A stretch of 6,348 nt of DNA from UBA8752 sp965657965. GTDB taxonomy: Bacteria; Bacteroidota; Bacteroidia; Flavobacteriales_D; Sanyastnellaceae. The translations under genes were made by a program, and so were the position numbers. The notes beneath the pieces are model-generated. The model did not search any database, was not told the DNA's origin, and saw only the letters and a program-made list of their open reading frames with translations. This document shows, piece after piece, positions 1 to 5,480 of this stretch; position 1 is the stretch's first letter; each line of letters starts with the position of its first letter. The stretch is from positions 1 to 6,348 of the forward strand of contig CBFHQM010000047.1 of the NCBI GenBank assembly GCA_965657965.1. The letters are read 5' to 3'.

Positions 1-1
1 G

Positions 2-562
2 CTGTGGCTGCAGCTGCTGGTGACAGTGATGACGCTGGACCTCATTGCCCAGTACACCGTCCACTATCTGCTGCACAACTGGAAGTGGATGTGGCGGCTG
101 CACATGGTACACCACAGCGACACCCATGTGGACGTGACGACCGGGACGCGCCACCACCCCATCGACTTCATCTGCCGCGAGACCTTTGCACTCATTGGCG
201 TGCTCGTGACGGGGGCACCGGTGGCCTTCTATGGATTCTACCGCATCGTGACCGTCTTCTTCACCTACTGGAACCACAGCAACGTGGCGTTGCCTTTGGG
301 CTTGGACAAGGCGCTCAGCTGGGTTGTGGTGACGCCCAACCTGCACAAGTTCCATCACCACCACGAGGTGCCTTGGACGGACCGCAACTACGGCAACGTA
401 TTGAGCATTTGGGATCGGCTGTTTGGGACGTTCGTCTATGGCGATACCGCGGATGTGGTCTACGGACTCGACATCACCGACCCCTTAGAGAGCGACAACG
501 TGCGCTACCAGATGGGGCTGCCCTTCAACCGAAGTGTTCCTCCATCTGCCGCCAAAAACTGA
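2..562 (+). CDS. Sterol desaturase / fatty acid hydroxylase superfamily protein, 3' part (5' end outside window)
   Basis: C-terminal ~186 residues of an integral-membrane, non-haem di-iron oxygenase of the FA_hydroxylase (sterol desaturase) superfamily. The frame is open to the window edge, so the true start lies upstream; the internal GTG at 20 is not a convincing start. Visible iron-ligand motifs: HMVHH (bases 101-115), a TRHHP segment (146-160) and the C-terminal HKFHHHH (344-364). A YWNHSN segment precedes the last box, as is usual in the family. The first histidine box expected in a complete protein is missing, consistent with truncation by the window. Hydrophobic stretches between the second and third boxes (around ALIGVLVTGAPVAF) fit membrane segments. 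Known members hydroxylate or desaturate sterols, fatty acids, carotenoids or alkylglycerols; the substrate cannot be told from this fragment. The gene ends 19 bp before a convergent small ORF, and no clear terminator was seen. Confidence 0.93.
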   Translation: MWLQLLVTVMTLDLIAQYTVHYLLHNWKWMWRLHMVHHSDTHVDVTTGTRHHPIDFICRETFALIGVLVTGAPVAFYGFYRIVTVFFTYWNHSNVALPLGLDKALSWVVVTPNLHKFHHHHEVPWTDRNYGNVLSIWDRLFGTFVYGDTADVVYGLDITDPLESDNVRYQMGLPFNRSVPPSAAKN

Positions 563-581
563 GCGGAAAACACAGAGGCGC

Positions 582-794
582 TCATTGCGACTTGCCGCCC
601 ATGGGCCTCTTGGAGACCCACAAGACAGAAAAGAAAAACACGTAAATCCCAGCAGTTTCAACTGCTGTCGGAAGACCGGTTAAACCGTCTGTTTCTGTGG
701 CCAATAAAACAGCCATCACTGCATAAAAAAGAGCAGTTCCATAAAAAGCACCCATCACATTGGACACCCACCAACTCCGATTGATTTCCTCCAT
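582..794 (-). CDS. Small hypothetical membrane protein (70 aa, two predicted TM helices)
   Basis: Not recognised as a member of a named family. The reading frame encodes 70 residues from ATG (794-792) to TGA. Composition argues for a real membrane protein: a first hydrophobic segment at about residues 10-32 (rich in A, V, F, Y, L), a polar turn with E34, D36 and E46, and a second hydrophobic segment at about residues 47-61 (IYVFFFSVLW), followed by a basic tail (K62, R63, K68). By the positive-inside rule this suggests a hairpin with both ends in the cytoplasm. It is convergent with the hydroxylase gene and divergent from the porin operon, filling a gap that would otherwise be about 380 bp. 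Its third codon positions look more AT-rich than those of the neighbours. No Shine-Dalgarno sequence precedes the ATG. A chance ORF cannot be excluded. Confidence 0.5.
   Translation of the reverse strand: MEEINRSWWVSNVMGAFYGTALFYAVMAVLLATETDGLTGLPTAVETAGIYVFFFSVLWVSKRPMGGKSQ
650..667. repeat. Short perfect inverted repeat inside the small membrane ORF
   Basis: CAGCAGTT (650-657) and AACTGCTG (660-667) are perfect reverse complements separated by 2 bases. There is no T-run after either arm, so it does not look like a terminator. It lies in the small membrane ORF, where codons for Thr-Ala-Val-Glu-Thr-Ala produce it, so it may be a coincidence of coding sequence. Confidence 0.3.
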
Positions 795-802
795 CGTTGT
801 TG

Positions 803-830
803 CAAATTATTGAGCGTCGTTCCCATCAAA
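803..830 (-). promoter_or_regulatory. Possible Bacteroidota-type promoter for the small membrane protein
   Basis: On the minus strand, TTTG (830-827) is followed after 17 bp by TAATTTG (809-803), resembling the Bacteroidota sigma-factor pattern of TTTG at -33 and TAnnTTTG at -7. The -7 match is imperfect (one base short between TA and TTTG). Transcription would start only a few bases before the ATG at 794, giving a very short leader. This is a weak pattern match in an AT-rich stretch. Confidence 0.25.
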
Positions 831-832
831 AA

Positions 833-867
833 TGACCAAAATCATTGCCTGACCATGACTTTGGTCA
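833..867. promoter_or_regulatory. Operator-like cluster of TGACCA half-sites
   Basis: Three copies of one hexamer lie within 35 bp of the divergent intergenic region: TGACCA at 833-838, TGACCA at 850-855 and its reverse complement TGGTCA at 862-867. The last two form an inverted repeat with a 6-bp spacer. The outer pair extends to TGACCAAA / TTTGGTCA (833-840 and 860-867), an 8-bp perfect inverted repeat with a 19-bp spacer. The position, between the small membrane gene and the porin operon and about 75 bp before the porin start, suits a transcription factor site. The regulator is unknown. Confidence 0.4.
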
Positions 868-888
868 ATGTGAACCGCCAAATGTGAA
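867..888. repeat. Direct repeat AATGTGAA, period 14 bp
   Basis: AATGTGAA occurs at 867-874 and again at 881-888, in the leader of the porin operon and immediately next to the TGACCA half-site cluster. The bases after each copy are also partly alike (C-x-CC). Tandem sites with regular spacing can be regulator binding sites, but two 8-bp copies alone are weak evidence, and the 14-bp period does not match the 11-bp period of a classical Pho box. Confidence 0.25.
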
Positions 889-940
889 ACACCCCGAGAG
901 TTCAGAACATTCCCACGCCCCCAAAGAAGTATCTTTAAGA

Positions 941-2074
941 ATGCGACTTTGGCTACAGAAATGCGTTGTTTTGACCAGCAGCATTTGGCTTCTGGCCCTC
1001 TCGGCTCGGTCCCAAGACCAACCGGTTACCCAGCTCCATATGTTTGGTCACATGACCTCCAGCGTGGAACTCGAAGACGATGAGTACTTGAGCGAATTCA
1101 CCCTGGGCGAACACGACTTTTTTGTTCAAAGCAAACTGACCTCGCGTTTTTCGTTTTTAAGTGAAACTGTGGTCGGTCCCGTGAACAGCATGGGACATGG
1201 CAGCGCCGACTATAAAGTGAGCATTGAACGCGCGCGCCTCAAGTACGAATACCGCGAGTGGCTCAGCTTTATTGTCGGGAAAATGCACTCCCCAGTCAAC
1301 TACTGGAATGACGTGTACCATCATGGACGGCTCTTTTTCCCCACCATCGATCGGCCTCAGTCCTTTGGCACCAGCATTCCGATTCACTCCCTGGGCATGC
1401 GCCTACAAGGACAGAACATTGGAAAGCTCAACTTTGGCTACGACTTGGTTGTAAGCAATGGAATGAGCTCCAATGACGTGGAAGACCGATCCTTGCAAAA
1501 ATCCGTGACTGCAGCCATTCACATCAAGCCCGAAAAACAAACCCGAATCAGTCTGAGTGCCTACTATGACCGAATCAACGACAACATGGTCGGCACCCAT
1601 GCAGGACACTCCGGCCCCTTTCATTACAACATGGGAGAATTGGGATGGAGCCCGGTGAACTTGAGCTTTGAATTGTACTGCTTCAGTTTCTACCGGAAAA
1701 AAGGCAATTGGGAAATCCTGCTCGAAACGACGTTAAACCGGACGGCACTTCACAAGGACAACGACCCGGCCCTCACCGTCGGCCTCGAAGAATTGGGCAA
1801 GTCCAGCAACACCACGGCTTACCTCTACACAGGCAGAAAGCTGGGCAATCGCAATCAGATTTACACGCTACTCGACCTGACCGATTACGAGGACAGAGAC
1901 CTTCACATCAAGTCCAATCAACTCAGCAAGTTTGGCTTGGGCTGGCAGCATGAATTCAGCCCCTTTCTAAAGTCTCAAGTTCAACTTGAACGCTACACGG
2001 GCGATCAAAATCTCGAGGTTGTCGCGCCGGAAAAGTGGGCATTTCGGGTGCGCATCGCATATTGCCTGTTCTGA
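941..2074 (+). CDS. Outer-membrane beta-barrel porin-like protein, first gene of the sensory operon
   Basis: Encodes 377 residues from ATG 941. I chose this start because it gives a normal signal peptide: basic N-terminus, hydrophobic core at about residues 8-21 and a likely cleavage near ARS-Q25. An in-frame TTG at 845 would put 32 polar residues ahead of it. The mature part shows alternating polar/apolar strands rich in Y, F, W and G, with no TonB box or plug. Segments such as KVSIERARLKYEYREW (from residue 92), GKMHSPVNYW (from 113) and FGYDLVVSNG resemble Bacteroidota porins of the phosphate-selective O/P or DcaP-like type. The protein ends in an amphipathic strand with a terminal Phe, typical of BAM-inserted barrels. 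Its TGA overlaps the next ATG by one base (TGATG), pointing to co-transcription and coupled translation. The likely role is passive entry of a solute or anion sensed by the downstream proteins; the substrate is unknown. Confidence 0.8.
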   Translation: MRLWLQKCVVLTSSIWLLALSARSQDQPVTQLHMFGHMTSSVELEDDEYLSEFTLGEHDFFVQSKLTSRFSFLSETVVGPVNSMGHGSADYKVSIERARLKYEYREWLSFIVGKMHSPVNYWNDVYHHGRLFFPTIDRPQSFGTSIPIHSLGMRLQGQNIGKLNFGYDLVVSNGMSSNDVEDRSLQKSVTAAIHIKPEKQTRISLSAYYDRINDNMVGTHAGHSGPFHYNMGELGWSPVNLSFELYCFSFYRKKGNWEILLETTLNRTALHKDNDPALTVGLEELGKSSNTTAYLYTGRKLGNRNQIYTLLDLTDYEDRDLHIKSNQLSKFGLGWQHEFSPFLKSQVQLERYTGDQNLEVVAPEKWAFRVRIAYCLF

Positions 2075-2481
2075 TGAGAGCGCATTTCCTCCTCCTCTTC
2101 TTGGGACTCTCGCTGTTTTGTGACGCACAAAATCCAGAAGTGATCGTCAATCAAGAACTGCAAGATGCCGTGACATCAGACGACATCAAGTCCATCTTCA
2201 TTGGTGAGCAGTCGTTCTGGCCCAACGGGGACCCCTTGTGTGTGGTCTTGCCACGAAGCCAAACCGACTCATTTGAGCAAACCGCACAATGGGCCTTAGA
2301 GTCCGACGGATTCGAGTACCAAAAGCTCTGGCTATCTCTTGTATTCCAAGGGAGGTCCAACGCCCCTGTCTTTGTGAAGAATGAGCGGGAAATCATCGAA
2401 TACGTGCAAGACCATCCCGGGTGCATTGGCCTCTTGCACAGCATATCCGGCCCCATCGAATTGCAGTTGCCACTTCTATGA
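2074..2481 (+). CDS. Small periplasmic PstS-like substrate-binding protein
   Basis: Encodes 135 residues starting at the ATG that overlaps the porin stop; a GTG at 2035 in the same frame lies inside the porin gene and would mask the signal peptide. Residues 1-19 form a signal peptide (MRAHFLLLFLGLSLF, cleavage near CDAQ). Cys16 lacks a lipobox, so it is probably a soluble periplasmic protein. The body carries the hallmarks of small phosphate-binding-like (PBP-like) proteins: DDIKSIFIGEQSFWPNGD (36-53), a W-x-x-x-V-F-x-G segment (86-93) with P98 after it, and the C-terminal YVQDHPGCIGLL (110-121). Full PstS proteins are about twice this length or more, and no ABC permease or ATPase gene is nearby, so transport is unlikely. 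Between a porin and a sensor kinase, a role as periplasmic ligand receptor for the kinase is the best inference. The gene overlaps the kinase gene by 4 bp (ATGA). Confidence 0.82.
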   Translation: MRAHFLLLFLGLSLFCDAQNPEVIVNQELQDAVTSDDIKSIFIGEQSFWPNGDPLCVVLPRSQTDSFEQTAQWALESDGFEYQKLWLSLVFQGRSNAPVFVKNEREIIEYVQDHPGCIGLLHSISGPIELQLPLL

Positions 2482-5117
2482 AACTGCTGAATTCGATGGT
2501 GACCCGTGTTTGGGGTCCCTTCCTTGTCATGACCGGCTTGCTGATTTGGCTGGTCGGATATCACACTCCAGACCAACAGAAACAGAGTTTGCATGCCTTC
2601 CAAGGTGAGGAGCTTCAGCTCATTTCGGATGCCATTGCTCAGTCCATTGAAATTGCCAGCGCCAACAATGACTTGATTTCTGCTCAACGCTACTTCGCCT
2701 TGCTCCAAAAGCGAGAAAACATTGAATTCAGCGCCCTTCAATACGAAGGAGACACCACGGTCATTAGCAACCCTCCAGGAATCTCCTACTCCTACATCTC
2801 TGCACTCGACAACCACCCTCTTTTTGTCCGTACCCCGTTCCAAGCTGGACCTTTTCGCGGACAGATTCTAATCAAAGGGTCAGACGCCTTTGTCCAGGCT
2901 GAACTCAACAAACTGAATACACCGTTGTACGCAGGTTTGATCGTGTTGATCATCGCGGTCATTGTCCTCTTCCTCTTTTTGCAGTTTCAAGTGTCCTTGC
3001 CACTGAAACAGATTCGGAGAACCGCGGACATCATTCGCAAAGGGAACCTTGAAAACACCATTTCGTCCGACACCAACGTGTTTGAAATTCGGTCTTTGAA
3101 TTTGGCTCTAGAACGGCTGCGCACCGGGCTCCTAGAACAACGCCAGACCAACCACAGCCTGACCCAAGGCATGGAGCAGGAAATCCAGTCCCGCACCCAA
3201 GACCTCACCAAAACACTGGACAACCTGAGGGACAGCCAAAACCTGTTCAAATCGGTGATCGAATCCGCACTGGACGCCATGATCCTCGCCGATGGCGACT
3301 CCAAAATCTTGGAATGGAACCGAAAGGCCGAAATCATCTTTGGATGGACCCGTCAAGAGGCGATTGGCCAACGCCTTTCTGATCTCATTATTCCCCACAA
3401 GCATCGGCATGCCCACGACACAGGCATGTCCCATTATCATGCTACTGGCCATGGACCGGTCATGGACAAAGCCTTTGAAATTCAAGGCCTTCGTAAGAGT
3501 GGCGAAGTCTTCGACATCGAACTCTACATCACCCAAGTCAAAATCGACAACCAAGTGGTGTTCTCCAGCTTTATTCGCGACATCACTGCCCCGAAGCAAC
3601 TCTCCAGTGACCTCGAACGTGAACGCAACCTCAATACAGGACTGCTCAATGGTTTGCCCATGATGGTCAGCCTCAAAGACGAAAACCTTCGGTTTACCTT
3701 CATCAATGATTACGCCTGCACTGTCCTTGGGAAGGAACGCGGGGTCCTCATCGGGAAACAAGAGAAAGAGGTTTTCGACACCGACTGGGTCGAAGATTCA
3801 ATCGCCTTAGACCGGGCGGGATACGAAGGCCGACATGTCCCCAACGTCGAGCGCACTTTCCCTGTGAACGACAAGCCAGAGAAGTTCCTAATTGGACGGT
3901 ACAAATTCACCCTCGGCGACCCAAACAACACGCCCTATCTCCTCACCTACGGATTCAACATCTCGCAACTCAAATCCATTCAATCCGAGCTGGAAGAGGC
4001 GCTTCAGGCAAAAGATGAGTTCTTGGCCACCATCAGCCATGAAATCCGAACACCGCTGCACAGCATCATCGTCTTGGCCGAATTGCTCAACAATGCCAGC
4101 CGCGTCGAGGACCACCCCGAATTTTCATCCAACATTCGTTCCTCGTCTCGACATCTCTTAGACTTGGTCAACGACCTCCTCGACTTTGCCAAAGCGGATG
4201 CTGGGAAACTGTCTCTTGCACCCGATCCTCTCGAGTTGACGGCTTTTCTGAACTCCATCATCCGCATGGACCAAAAGCACAGAAAGGACGCTGTTGAATT
4301 CATCAAAACGAGCAAAGGCCTGGACAACCTTTCCGTACTCGCAGACCAAACTCGCCTTAACCAAGTGGTGTCCAACCTTCTTTCGAACGCATTCAAATTC
4401 ACCGAATCCGGCACCGTTGAACTGAAGCTCGAAGCCATAGAAAACGACGATCACATCGAGCTTCTCTGTAAGGTCACGGATACAGGAATCGGCATTCCAA
4501 AGGCACAACAAGGGCAAATCCTAGAAGCCTTCCAACAGGCCCACACAGGCATCGCCAGAAGATTTGGAGGGACCGGACTGGGGTTGGGTATTGTCGTTCG
4601 CATTTTGGATCTCATGGGCTCCCAACTCCACATTGAGAGCGAACCTGGATCTGGGTCTTGCTTCTATTTTACACTGCGCCTTCCTCTTCTCACAAACACC
4701 CAACGGCCCACGAGCCTTACCGACCCTGTTGACGGGCCAAGCCTCAAAGGCCTGCGCCTTTTGTATGTAGAAGACATGATCCCCAATCAAATGGTCATGC
4801 GCGCCATGTGCAAACCTTGGGCCCTTGACCTTACCATCGTCAACTCCGGACGCGAAGCGATTGACATTGCCAAAACACAAGATTTCGACTTGATCTTTAT
4901 GGACATTCAAATGCCCATCATGGACGGCATCGAAACCTTCCGACACATGAAGGCCTTCGACAAGAAATGCCCCCCTGTCCACGCCTTTACAGCCCACACC
5001 AGCACCGCGGATCAGAAGAAGTACCAAACGCTGGGCTTCGAAAGTGTTTTGACCAAACCAATGACACCACAGGAACTTGAATCCACGCTTAAAAAACACA
5101 TTCATGAGCACGACTGA
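2478..5117 (+). CDS. Hybrid sensor histidine kinase (TM-sensor-TM-HAMP-PAS-PAS-HisKA-HATPase-REC)
   Basis: Encodes 879 residues from ATG 2478, which overlaps the previous stop as ATGA; the in-frame start at 2421 lies inside the binding-protein gene. Order: TM1 (11-28); extracytoplasmic domain of about 120 residues (29-149), Cache/PAS-like in outline; TM2 (150-168); HAMP (about 170-222); coiled coil (222-255); PAS1 (255-372, ending RDIT); PAS2 (386-497); HisKA with SHEIRTPL, phosphoacceptor His521; HATPase with N-box N633/N637, G1 box DTGIGIP from D668 and G2 box GGTGLGLG at 697-704; C-terminal receiver (758-879) with acidic pair E765/D766, phosphoacceptor D809 (MDIQMP), T838 and K860. All catalytic residues are present, so an active kinase is expected. 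PAS1 is unusually rich in histidine at 307-325. It should autophosphorylate at His521, pass phosphate to D809 and then to an Hpt, which the next gene supplies. The signal is inferred to come through the upstream binding protein. Confidence 0.96.
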   Translation: MKLLNSMVTRVWGPFLVMTGLLIWLVGYHTPDQQKQSLHAFQGEELQLISDAIAQSIEIASANNDLISAQRYFALLQKRENIEFSALQYEGDTTVISNPPGISYSYISALDNHPLFVRTPFQAGPFRGQILIKGSDAFVQAELNKLNTPLYAGLIVLIIAVIVLFLFLQFQVSLPLKQIRRTADIIRKGNLENTISSDTNVFEIRSLNLALERLRTGLLEQRQTNHSLTQGMEQEIQSRTQDLTKTLDNLRDSQNLFKSVIESALDAMILADGDSKILEWNRKAEIIFGWTRQEAIGQRLSDLIIPHKHRHAHDTGMSHYHATGHGPVMDKAFEIQGLRKSGEVFDIELYITQVKIDNQVVFSSFIRDITAPKQLSSDLERERNLNTGLLNGLPMMVSLKDENLRFTFINDYACTVLGKERGVLIGKQEKEVFDTDWVEDSIALDRAGYEGRHVPNVERTFPVNDKPEKFLIGRYKFTLGDPNNTPYLLTYGFNISQLKSIQSELEEALQAKDEFLATISHEIRTPLHSIIVLAELLNNASRVEDHPEFSSNIRSSSRHLLDLVNDLLDFAKADAGKLSLAPDPLELTAFLNSIIRMDQKHRKDAVEFIKTSKGLDNLSVLADQTRLNQVVSNLLSNAFKFTESGTVELKLEAIENDDHIELLCKVTDTGIGIPKAQQGQILEAFQQAHTGIARRFGGTGLGLGIVVRILDLMGSQLHIESEPGSGSCFYFTLRLPLLTNTQRPTSLTDPVDGPSLKGLRLLYVEDMIPNQMVMRAMCKPWALDLTIVNSGREAIDIAKTQDFDLIFMDIQMPIMDGIETFRHMKAFDKKCPPVHAFTAHTSTADQKKYQTLGFESVLTKPMTPQELESTLKKHIHEHD

Positions 5118-5430
5118 GGCGGAGTTTGACGCGCGATACTTCCAAAATCTATTTGGTGAATCGACAGAGGAATGGATGGAGTTTGTCAAAGTCTCGATTC
5201 GCACATTCGCGGAGGGACGCGTAAAATTGAATGAAGCCGTGCTCCATCAAAACATGAAGGCCTTTTCGGATGCACGCCATGCCATCGGCCCCTCTCTCCA
5301 GCAGTGGGGAGCGCTGAGTTTGGAACTGTCGTTGCGAGAATTAACCCAAGACCAGTTCAATGCCAAATGGCCAACACTCGAATTGGAGTTTGATGGCCTC
5401 ATGCGCCAGCTCGAAAAAATCCAACCATAA
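5104..5430 (+). CDS. Stand-alone Hpt-like phosphotransfer protein (divergent)
   Basis: Encodes 108 residues from ATG 5104, overlapping the end of the kinase gene by 14 bp. It has no signal peptide or TM segment, is mostly helical in composition, and matches a single Hpt domain in length. The segment ARHAIGPSLQQWGAL (57-71) aligns without gaps to the Hpt motif A-H-x-L-K-G-x-x-x-x-L-G-A, making His59 the candidate phosphoacceptor; the upstream LFGESTEEWMEFVKVSI (16-32) fits the first Hpt helix. Two changes are odd: the usual Lys three residues after the His is Gly62, and the following Gly is Pro63. The position directly after a hybrid kinase ending in a receiver strongly supports a role in carrying phosphate from D809 to an unlinked response regulator. 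Because of the altered motif it could have reduced transfer activity or act as a binding partner. TAA at 5428-5430 runs into the terminator stem. Confidence 0.75.
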   Translation: MSTTEAEFDARYFQNLFGESTEEWMEFVKVSIRTFAEGRVKLNEAVLHQNMKAFSDARHAIGPSLQQWGALSLELSLRELTQDQFNAKWPTLELEFDGLMRQLEKIQP

Positions 5431-5458
5431 AAAAGAGGCCCAAGTGGGCCTCTTTTTT
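5429..5458. terminator. Bidirectional intrinsic terminator
   Basis: A 13-bp perfect stem: AAAAAAGAGGCCC (5429-5441) pairs with GGGCCTCTTTTTT (5446-5458) around a 4-base loop, AAGT. The A-tract on one arm and T-tract on the other give a GC-rich hairpin followed by a U run on both strands. It lies between convergent genes, closing the four-gene operon on the plus strand and icd on the minus strand. The first two bases are shared with the Hpt stop codon. Confidence 0.93.
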
Positions 5459-5480
5459 CTTTTCATTTACACCGGTTAAA

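Noticed and set aside
597..606. 10-bp palindrome GCCCATGGGC
   Set aside because: Short, no loop or T-tract, inside the small ORF; consistent with chance.
574..610. AGAGGC / GCCTCT pair after the hydroxylase gene as a terminator
   Set aside because: Only 6 bp of stem with a 25-base loop and no T run; too weak.
4..645. Long plus-strand ORF (213 aa) overlapping the hydroxylase gene
   Set aside because: Its translation is rich in R, H, P and G with no family resemblance, while the overlapping frame has clear histidine-box motifs; it is a frame shadow.
867..888. Pho box upstream of the porin / PstS-like operon
   Set aside because: The repeat unit and the 14-bp period do not match the 7-bp units with 11-bp period of a classical Pho box.
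930..937. TATCTTTA as a -7 promoter element for the porin operon
   Set aside because: It sits only 3 bases before the ATG, so the transcript would start inside the gene, and no TTTG element lies at the right distance upstream.
845..940. TTG start at 845 for the porin gene
   Set aside because: It adds 32 polar residues ahead of a good signal peptide and covers the half-site cluster; ATG 941 is the better start.
2035..2073. Upstream GTG start for the binding protein
   Set aside because: It would extend into the porin gene and push the signal peptide inward; the TGATG overlap at 2074 is the standard coupled start.
2151..2843. 230-aa minus-strand ORF under the binding-protein and kinase genes
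   Set aside because: Antisense to two well-supported genes with no recognisable domain; low-complexity composition typical of a shadow.
3132..3761. 209-aa minus-strand ORF under the kinase PAS domains
   Set aside because: Fully antisense to conserved PAS coding sequence, with no motif of its own.
4521..5204. 227-aa minus-strand ORF under the HATPase and receiver region
   Set aside because: Antisense to conserved catalytic motifs and lacking any recognisable signature.
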